From an uncultured Marvinbryantia sp. (GTDB taxonomy: Bacteria > Bacillota > Clostridia > Lachnospirales > Lachnospiraceae): a DNA stretch of 20,443 bases. Position 1 is the stretch's first letter. Each line of letters begins with the position of its first letter. Below the pieces are notes generated by a model. The model made no database searches. It was not told where the DNA came from and saw only the letters and a list, made by a program, of their open reading frames with translations. The position numbers and the translations under genes were made by a program. Positions 15,731-20,443 of this stretch are shown here, in pieces. The stretch spans positions 1 to 20,443 of the forward strand of contig CAKRON010000043.1 of NCBI GenBank assembly GCA_934373455.1, read 5' to 3'.

Positions 15731-17001
15731 TTCCCAGCCTCCTTCCTCGTATTGTCTGTGGAAAATCTGATTGTTTTATCCCATTTCACCCCTCTTCCTG
15801 TAATTGTATCCAGCACAGCATCGAAAAATCCGAGAGAGATGTTCCACATATAAAAGAAGAAATTAAACATCATGAGCGGCAGCAACAATGCCTCTCCAAT
15901 CAGCCCATCTATCACCAATGATGTTCCAATTTCAAAAAACGGTGCAAAATTACCAAGGGAATTATAGATACCCAAAAATAAAATAACCCACCATCCTGAA
16001 AAGATCTGCATTTCTCCCAAGAAAAATAATGCCAGGGAATCAACCCAGCCGATCAGTAAGAATACCGGCACAGAATAGATAAAAAGCAGAAATAAACCAT
16101 CTATTTTCTGAAATAATCCCATGTATGGATTTGTGATCGTCGGAATCAGATAACGGAATAATACTTCATTATGTCCTCTGGACCAGCGTCTGATCTGTCT
16201 TCCCCGCACATTCCAGCTTTCCGGAGATTCTTCGTAACATTCTGCAGAATTTGCATACACGACCTTCCATCCATTTGTAAAAAGCCGATAGGTAAGCTCG
16301 GTATCTTCTGCCAGAACTTTGGGATTGAACCCTCCTGTCTGCAATAAAAAGTCTTTCCGAAATCCTCCTACGGTTCCACCGTACTGTGGAATGGTCCGAA
16401 GGTTATAACGTGCCTGCTGGTCAACCTGATATCCACCTGACCGCTCCAGATTAATCAGTCTGGTCAGCATGTTTTTATTTGTGTTATATGGAATGACTCT
16501 TCCCATAACTGCCCCTACCTGCGGATCTTCAAATCCAAGGGCAATCTGTTTTAACATATTTTTGGCAGGCCGGTAATCCGCATCAAATACGATGATGATT
16601 TCGCCTCTCGCCAGCTGCATGGCATCATTGAGTCCCACAGGTTTTCCTCTGTCCGGACAGTCTCTGTGAAGCGGTCGTATGAACTCATATTTTCTGTGAT
16701 ATTCGTCCAGCATTTCTTTTGTGCGGTCTGTTGAATTGTCATTGATTGGGATGATTTCTAATCTGTCCCTGTCATAATCACATTCCAGGAGTGAATCCAG
16801 TACATTCATAAGTACCTGTTCCTCATTATGCATTGGAATCAATACGGAAATGCTTTTCATTCTGCTTGTAACAATATCATTGTAATAAAGGCGCTGCTTT
16901 CCCAACAGTCTTACCACGGTAAAATAAAAATGTCTGACTGTATACAACAGCATCAGAATAATCACAAATATTATGTAACCTTTCATAATAGCTATGACCA
17001 T
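15727..17001 (-). CDS. Processive family 2 glycosyltransferase (PgaC/hyaluronan synthase-like polysaccharide synthase)
   Basis: A 424-residue membrane glycosyltransferase. One N-terminal membrane segment (about 6-26) precedes the GT-A domain. Conserved sites are HNEE at about 58, IPINDNSTD with D88, FDADYRP with the DxD at 140-142, LAEDTELTY with E232-D233, and the processivity motif QIRRW at 269-273. Several hydrophobic segments follow at 300-395, forming the export channel. This is the pattern of synthases that polymerise and extrude a beta-linked polysaccharide (PgaC, hyaluronan and cellulose synthases). There is no PilZ domain. ATG 17001 is chosen for its AAGGAGG site; it overlaps the upstream stop by 10 nt. 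With the epimerase in the cluster, an N-acetylhexosamine polymer is the likeliest product, but the sugar is not proven. Confidence 0.93.
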   Translation of the reverse strand: MVIAIMKGYIIFVIILMLLYTVRHFYFTVVRLLGKQRLYYNDIVTSRMKSISVLIPMHNEEQVLMNVLDSLLECDYDRDRLEIIPINDNSTDRTKEMLDEYHRKYEFIRPLHRDCPDRGKPVGLNDAMQLARGEIIIVFDADYRPAKNMLKQIALGFEDPQVGAVMGRVIPYNTNKNMLTRLINLERSGGYQVDQQARYNLRTIPQYGGTVGGFRKDFLLQTGGFNPKVLAEDTELTYRLFTNGWKVVYANSAECYEESPESWNVRGRQIRRWSRGHNEVLFRYLIPTITNPYMGLFQKIDGLFLLFIYSVPVFLLIGWVDSLALFFLGEMQIFSGWWVILFLGIYNSLGNFAPFFEIGTSLVIDGLIGEALLLPLMMFNFFFYMWNISLGFFDAVLDTITGRGVKWDKTIRFSTDNTRKEAGK

Positions 17002-17786
17002 TTCCACACCTCCTTACCTTTTCGGGAATCATATATTTTAATCATTCGATTCACGAACATACCATAGATCATGACCAGATACAGAAAATCAAATAATGGT
17101 CCTATCATAAAGTAGAATAATGCCATATAGAGTACGGAATATTTGTACAGCAAATAGATAAATACCATATAACGCACTGTTCCAAATACAATGGAATACA
17201 GCATCACAAAAAATAACGCTGCCAGTTTATATCCCAGTCCCTTATTTCCCATGATTCCCGTAACGCAAACTGTCAGAACAAAAAATACGACCCATATGCC
17301 TATTTCCTGAAGTATATATAATTGAGAATACACCGTTAAGGTATACGGAAAATCTCTTCCGCCAAAGATAAACCAAAGGCTGTTTATCAGATGGATTGTG
17401 CCATTTAAAATCATATAGATGGCAAATGGACGTCCTTTACATGGCAGGAACGCAAACAGGAGAACTATGAATAAAGAGCATCCTGCATTGATCAGGCTTG
17501 TTCCAATTCCCGGGTATACTGTGTTCGCAGACAGATAACTGATTTTTCCAAACAGTGGATATGTTTCTGACCTTATTCCAATATACATACCCGGCTCATA
17601 TTTTTTCAGCTCCGCTGCACAAAATTTACAGATGATTCTGGTCAGATCTCCTACATGAAACCAGAAAAGTAAAAATACAAATATGATCAGTAAAATAATA
17701 TAAGCGGCACATTTCTTTTTATCCGCACTGATTTTTCGATATGTTCTGCTGTAATCAATAATTTTCTTTTCTTTCATAATCATCAC
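16992..17786 (-). CDS. Polytopic membrane protein of unknown function, first gene of the polysaccharide cluster
   Basis: A protein of up to 264 residues with about six or seven hydrophobic segments, basic ends and no recognised family. Segments include one near 27-44, one near 97-113, one near 117-137, and a cluster from 160 to 255. The start is uncertain: GTG 17786, ATG 17783 and ATG 17777 stand within 10 nt, behind AAGAAGAG. It opens the cluster and overlaps the glycosyltransferase gene by 10 nt. A partner of the synthase, for instance in polymer transfer, is plausible only from position. Confidence 0.7.
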   Translation of the reverse strand: MMIMKEKKIIDYSRTYRKISADKKKCAAYIILLIIFVFLLFWFHVGDLTRIICKFCAAELKKYEPGMYIGIRSETYPLFGKISYLSANTVYPGIGTSLINAGCSLFIVLLFAFLPCKGRPFAIYMILNGTIHLINSLWFIFGGRDFPYTLTVYSQLYILQEIGIWVVFFVLTVCVTGIMGNKGLGYKLAALFFVMLYSIVFGTVRYMVFIYLLYKYSVLYMALFYFMIGPLFDFLYLVMIYGMFVNRMIKIYDSRKGKEVWKWS

Positions 17787-17840
17787 CGCTCTTCTTTATT
17801 ATTTTTCTGAACTCATGATCAATTCTTTATTACATTCTTC

Positions 17841-17922
17841 ACTTATGACTATAGTCTATTTTATACTTATGATTATAAACCACATTGTTTATTTACATAA
17901 TATACTTTTTGACTTCAAAAAG
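17841..17922 (-). promoter_or_regulatory. Candidate promoter and operator region of the polysaccharide cluster
   Basis: On the minus strand a perfect -10 hexamer TATAAT (17872-17877) lies 17 bp from a poor -35 (TTATGT, 17895-17900). Five bp upstream is a perfect palindrome with 8-bp arms and a 2-bp centre (CTTTTTGA/TCAAAAAG, 17905-17922). A 13-bp direct repeat, ACTTATGAyTATA on the plus strand, occurs at 17841-17853 and 17865-17877, the second copy covering the -10. The poor -35 next to a palindrome fits activator control. The leader would be about 80 nt. It lies in the 225-bp gap between the cluster and the LuxR-family gene. Confidence 0.5.
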
Positions 17923-17963
17923 TGCCCCTTTTCTGTAATAAGAAATGCATTTTCCTACTATAG

Positions 17964-18011
17964 AAAAATACGGTCATCCGCACTGATAATTCAGTAAGTT
18001 GACCGTATTTT
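17964..18011 (-). terminator. Rho-independent terminator of the LuxR-family gene
   Basis: A perfect 12-bp stem (AAAATACGGTCA at 17965-17976 with TGACCGTATTTT at 18000-18011) encloses a 23-nt loop. The loop itself contains a small ACTGA/TCAGT stem. It starts right after the LuxR-family stop codon and ends in a T-rich run on the minus strand. The plus strand also reads into T residues, so it may work both ways. Confidence 0.8.
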
Positions 18012-19007
18012 TTATCTCAGTACAAATTTCTTTAGTTCATCTCTTTTTTTCACATGAAGTTTACCAAAAATATCTGTCAGATAATGCTTCACTGTATTTA
18101 TCGATATTCCTATATGATCTGATATTTCCTGATTGCTCCATCCCCGGCTGGCAAGCATTGCAATAGAAAATTCCATAGTTGTCAAAATATCTGTCACATT
18201 TTCATCCGCACGTGGGTTATGAACTGCTGTCCAGCCACGGGTGAATGAAATCACTGCTTCAGCTATCTTTTTATACATTTCAGGCTTTTCTTTGCGAATG
18301 CATGATTCCAACAGCCCCTGCAGAAGTCCGTGGTGTTCAATAAGTGGTTCAAAAAATCCGTCCTTCTCTGCTATTTTCCATGCAGTGCGCAGCGCTTTTT
18401 GTGCTTCTGTCTGATTTTTCAGACTCATTTCACACGTAGCAATCATACAGTACAGATATATCGTGCTGATTGGATACTTCTCTTCGCTAAAAATCAACGC
18501 CGCATCACAGAGTCCCAGCGCTCTTCCATATTCTCCTTTCAGGTAAAGATCATGTGCCATTACATAAAACGCATAAATTCTAAGGCCATCGGGCAGCTCA
18601 GATATGTATCTTTTCATCTCTTGAAAATCTTCCATCGGGAGATGCAGAAGCACTGTTACCAGATATCTGGTAAATTTACAATATGCCAGATTCTCATCGG
18701 ATGACGGCGCCGCCATTTCTTTTCTAATCGTTTCCCGAATTATTTCCAATGCATGCCTGGATGATCCGGCATTTCCCAATGTCAGATTCGAATATGCATA
18801 TAACATACATGCCGACAGCCGCAATTTCAAATCCGGACTCATAATATATATTTCCGCTATATCACTGCATTTTTTCACTTCTCCCGAAAAATAATAATAT
18901 TCCGCCAAAGCAATCTCAGAAAAATTCCGATCTTTAAAACTTTCTGCCCTCTCTTTTGCAGTTCCTGGCTCAAAATCTGCATTGAGCAATGGTAAAACTG
19001 TCATCAT
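18012..19007 (-). CDS. LuxR-family transcriptional regulator with TPR-like N-terminal part
   Basis: A 331-residue protein. The C-terminal 60 residues form a LuxR-type helix-turn-helix (MLASRGWSNQEISDHIGISI followed by NTVKHYLTDIFGKL), a DNA-binding domain. Residues about 20-250 are helical with paired aromatic/alanine patterns such as ALAEYYYFSGE, AHDLYLKGEYGRALGLCDAA and QTEAQKALRTAWKIAEK, which suggests TPR repeats as in the sensing half of MalT-like regulators. The large ATPase domain of MalT is absent, so this is a short-form regulator with an unknown signal. The start is ATG 19007 or the adjacent ATG 19004, with only a weak GAAAGAAG site. A REP palindrome ends 14 nt upstream of the start. 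Location just before the polysaccharide cluster makes that cluster a candidate target. Confidence 0.85.
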   Translation of the reverse strand: MMTVLPLLNADFEPGTAKERAESFKDRNFSEIALAEYYYFSGEVKKCSDIAEIYIMSPDLKLRLSACMLYAYSNLTLGNAGSSRHALEIIRETIRKEMAAPSSDENLAYCKFTRYLVTVLLHLPMEDFQEMKRYISELPDGLRIYAFYVMAHDLYLKGEYGRALGLCDAALIFSEEKYPISTIYLYCMIATCEMSLKNQTEAQKALRTAWKIAEKDGFFEPLIEHHGLLQGLLESCIRKEKPEMYKKIAEAVISFTRGWTAVHNPRADENVTDILTTMEFSIAMLASRGWSNQEISDHIGISINTVKHYLTDIFGKLHVKKRDELKKFVLR

Positions 19008-19020
19008 TTCACTTCTTTCC

Positions 19021-19053
19021 GGGGACGGTGTTTTTTGGCTTTTTTAGTGTCCC
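19021..19053 (-). repeat. REP palindrome in the leader of the LuxR-family gene (copy d)
   Basis: GGGGACGGTGTTTTTTGGC at 19021 with GTGTCCC ending at 19053 matches copies b, c and e almost base for base. In the predicted mRNA it would form a GGGAC/GUCCC hairpin ending 13 nt before the start codon. Confidence 0.85.
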
Positions 19054-19095
19054 ATACGGAAGATATCTTAAGCGAATCCATAAGATTTTTCAAGG

Positions 19096-19111
19096 CATAG
19101 TATTCACTATG
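19096..19111. repeat. Short inverted repeat in the LuxR-gene leader
   Basis: CATAGT (19096-19101) and ACTATG (19106-19111) are perfect inverted copies around ATTC, and pairing extends outward with a one-base bulge. It lies in the predicted untranslated leader and could be a small RNA hairpin or an operator. Confidence 0.4.
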
Positions 19112-19193
19112 TCCAATGTTTATGTCCATTTCTCGGGAATTTCTTTTCCTGTACGATATTTAGTTGTCAATTTTCATTCCATTTGTTGTCTTC

Positions 19194-19256
19194 ATTATAA
19201 AATAAACAGATTTTTTTTCAATTGTTCTGGCACGAATCACTCAATATTGGCACAAA
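19194..19256 (-). promoter_or_regulatory. Sigma-A promoter of the LuxR-family gene with tandem activator-like sites
   Basis: On the minus strand, TTGAAA (19216-19221) and TATAAT (19194-19199) are 16 bp apart, a near-consensus promoter. Just upstream stand two direct repeats with a 20-bp period, TTTGTGCCA (19248-19256) and TTCGTGCCA (19228-19236). The nearer one ends 6 bp from the -35 box. Such placement suits a dimeric activator, possibly the LuxR-family protein itself or the LytTR regulator. The predicted leader is about 180 nt. Confidence 0.7.
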
Positions 19257-19262
19257 TTGTAA

Positions 19263-19344
19263 GGGACGGTGTTTTTGGCTTTTTTAGTGTCCCATACGGT
19301 TTTATCCACTGGGGACGCTATCAATGCCAAGAAACACCGTCCCC
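19263..19344 (-). repeat. REP doublet (REPIN-like), minimal derivative of the RAYT element (copy e)
   Basis: The 82-bp unit has inverted ends, GGGACGGTGTTTTTGGC and GCCAAGAAACACCGTCCCC. The 17 bp between its two palindromes, read on the minus strand, join AGTGGAT to AAAACCGTATGGGAC. These match the first and last bases of the transposase remnant in copy c, so e is what remains after deletion of nearly the whole interior. Confidence 0.85.
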
Positions 19345-19360
19345 AGATGTATATAATAGG

Positions 19361-19424
19361 ATGTCGTTTCATTCCAGTCAATAAACATGGAACAAAACGA
19401 CATCTAAATGGCTTAAAACGACAT
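19361..19424 (-). repeat. Hairpin and 21-bp-period direct repeats downstream of the LytTR gene
   Basis: ATGTCGTTTCATTCCA (19361-19376) pairs with TGGAACAAAACGACAT (19388-19403) with two mismatches. The 10-mer AAAACGACAT occurs at 19394-19403 and again at 19415-19424, exactly 21 bp apart. The hairpin could help end the LytTR transcript, but no T-run follows it. The gene-free stretch 19054-19432 otherwise holds copy e and the LuxR-gene promoter. Confidence 0.5.
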
Positions 19425-19432
19425 GTTTTTAG

Positions 19433-20215
19433 TTATTTTGTACGATTTCTCAGGTATGTACTCCATATTTTATGGACATTGTCACTACTGTCAACTGCCT
19501 TTATCATATCCAGGTCAAACAAGATACAGCCACAATGCCCCTTAAAGGTAGGAAAACAGATTACTTTCAGGTTGGTGTCTATTTCCGGGCTATAATCCAT
19601 AAGTTCCAATACTTCTCCATAAAGTGCCGAACGTTCATAACTTCGCAGCCATTTTGAATCCATATTGGCAAACAGACTTCCAAAAGATTTTCCCAGTAAT
19701 TGATTCAACGAAAGCTTTTCTAATCTGGCAAGTTCCTGATTTGCATAACGGAAAATCCAGTCTACCGCATGGTTTTCTTCATTAAACACCATTTCTATAT
19801 CCGTAAATGCAATAGGAAGATATTCAAAAGAACTATAATGATGACGATATTCTTCTTCCGTAGCCGGAATGCCTTTATTTTCCAAAGCATGAATCATTTT
19901 TTTCTGCTTTTCCCGAATCTCGGCCACGATTTGTTTTTTCTTGCGAACAGTATACGCCAATTCTTCTCCGTTGCCGAGATCTACCGTATCTGTCACATCA
20001 TGAATCGCTTTTACAGATACAATACAGCCTCTGTGTATTTTTACAAATTCTTCCTTCAATATTCCTTCCAGTTCTTTCAAAGCAGTTCTCGTCTCGTATA
20101 CTCTTCCCCCGACTATATGAATCTCCGCATTTTTTCCATTCATTATAATATAAAGAATCACATCCGTATCCAATGTTACTTTTTTTCTATCTGAAGTTAT
20201 ATTAATAATTCCCAT
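19433..20215 (-). CDS. LytTR-domain transcriptional regulator with PAS-like C-terminal domain
   Basis: A 260-residue protein. Residues 1-100 form a LytTR DNA-binding domain (VILYIIMNGKNAEIHIVG, then EEFVKIHRGCIVSVKAIHDV and the basic VRKKKQIVAEI). After a helical linker (about 100-125), residues 125-240 look PAS-like (EYLPIAFTDIEMVFNEEN, DWIFRYANQELARLEK, LLGKSFGSLF). The usual receiver domain is absent, so phosphorylation by a histidine kinase is not expected; the PAS-like part may sense a ligand. I chose ATG 20215 (GAGG about 10 nt upstream) over the GTG at 20236. A nine-codon open frame precedes it. It lies just upstream of the LuxR-family gene on the same strand. Confidence 0.85.
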   Translation of the reverse strand: MGIINITSDRKKVTLDTDVILYIIMNGKNAEIHIVGGRVYETRTALKELEGILKEEFVKIHRGCIVSVKAIHDVTDTVDLGNGEELAYTVRKKKQIVAEIREKQKKMIHALENKGIPATEEEYRHHYSSFEYLPIAFTDIEMVFNEENHAVDWIFRYANQELARLEKLSLNQLLGKSFGSLFANMDSKWLRSYERSALYGEVLELMDYSPEIDTNLKVICFPTFKGHCGCILFDLDMIKAVDSSDNVHKIWSTYLRNRTK

Positions 20216-20226
20216 TTTTGTTATCC

Positions 20227-20256
20227 TCACATCCACTCAAGGGAGATGTTTTCCAT
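20227..20256 (-). CDS. Candidate nine-residue leader ORF before the LytTR gene
   Basis: ATG 20256 is preceded by GGAGG, a strong ribosome binding site, and encodes MENISLEWM before TGA at 20227. The stop is 11 nt upstream of the chosen LytTR start. This spacing would allow re-initiation or coupling. It may equally be chance, or mark a longer protein whose start I have misjudged. Confidence 0.3.
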   Translation of the reverse strand: MENISLEWM

Positions 20257-20297
20257 TCCACCTCCACCCATTTGTCATCATAAATGCAATACTTAAA

Positions 20298-20443
20298 TTA
20301 TATTTCCACCAACTGATTCTCATCCTCTGCCATTTTAATCTGCTCTGCAGTGTTCAGAACATTCAGCTGATATTCAGCAATTTCCTGTAGGATTTTAAAC
20401 CGTTCTTCTTTTTTCTTTCCTTCTTTAATCATCTGCGCGTTAT
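20298..20443 (-). CDS. C-terminal end of an unidentified protein, partial
   Basis: A reading frame enters at the window edge and runs 47 codons to TAA at 20298. It is charged and helical (KEGKKKEERFKILQEIAEYQ, then LNVLNTAEQIKMAEDENQ). Too little is visible to assign a family. The stop is 82 nt before the LytTR start, so the two may share a transcript. Confidence 0.5.
   Translation of the reverse strand, partial: NAQMIKEGKKKEERFKILQEIAEYQLNVLNTAEQIKMAEDENQLVEI

Noticed and set aside
16992..17786. Possible exosortase/archaeosortase-like protein
   Set aside because: The multi-pass pattern and an Arg in a membrane segment brought this to mind, but the required Cys, Arg and His arrangement is not seen.
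19021..19344. CRISPR-like array from the regularly repeated palindromes
   Set aside because: Only two repeat loci occur here, spacing is irregular, the same repeats occur singly elsewhere, and no cas gene is present.
1..20443. tRNA, rRNA, riboswitch or phage genes
   Set aside because: I looked for tRNA-like folds, conserved rRNA segments, common riboswitch cores and integrase or structural genes in the gene-free stretches and saw none.

Overview
The window reads as chromosome of a low-to-moderate GC gut-type Firmicute, most likely a member of Lachnospiraceae. This is an inference from protein character, AGGAGG-type ribosome binding sites, frequent GTG/TTG starts and ATGA-type gene overlaps; no rRNA or tRNA is present to confirm it. 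Every gene I can support lies on the minus strand, so transcription runs from high to low coordinates.

Region 1 (20443 to 18012) is regulatory. It holds the C-terminal end of an unidentified gene, a LytTR-domain regulator with a PAS-like C-terminal part, and a TPR-like LuxR-family regulator. The LuxR gene has a near-consensus sigma-A promoter, two direct repeats just upstream of its -35 box, a leader of about 180 nt and a strong hairpin terminator.

Region 2 (17786 to 7311) is a compact nine-gene cluster, about 10.5 kb, with overlaps or gaps of at most 44 nt. In order it encodes an unknown membrane protein, a processive family 2 glycosyltransferase (QxxRW type), a membrane-anchored bactofilin-like plus BspA-type leucine-rich repeat protein, a DHHW/AlgX-like protein whose catalytic motifs look destroyed, a small polytopic membrane protein, a VTC polyphosphate-polymerase-domain protein, a DUF4956 membrane protein, a CotH-kinase-family protein, UDP-GlcNAc 2-epimerase, and a membrane-anchored protein that may be a six-hairpin glycosidase. 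The best reading is a surface polysaccharide synthesis and modification system of unusual composition. The VTC/DUF4956/CotH trio may phosphorylate something at the membrane.

Region 3 (6885 to 4586) has an inositol 2-dehydrogenase-like Gfo/Idh/MocA enzyme and a YqhD/BdhA-type iron-dependent alcohol dehydrogenase, ended by a clear terminator. Region 4 (4332 to 1) is a second operon. Its four redox genes resemble the HcnABC / opine-oxidase / hydroxyproline-dehydrogenase type of flavoprotein complex: a 2Fe-2S ferredoxin-like subunit, an FAD/NAD subunit with a C-terminal 4Fe-4S dicluster domain, a BFD-like 2Fe-2S subunit and a DAO-family FAD subunit. They are followed by an ornithine cyclodeaminase-family protein that runs off the window.

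Scattered through all regions is one family of REP-like palindromes (core GGGGACGGTG...), five loci in all. One locus flanks the C-terminal half of a REP-associated tyrosine transposase (RAYT); three others look like successive deletion products of the same element, and the fifth is a fold-back hairpin. Three genes have such a palindrome, in the same orientation, just upstream of their ribosome binding site or promoter, and one gene takes its stop codon from the repeat.
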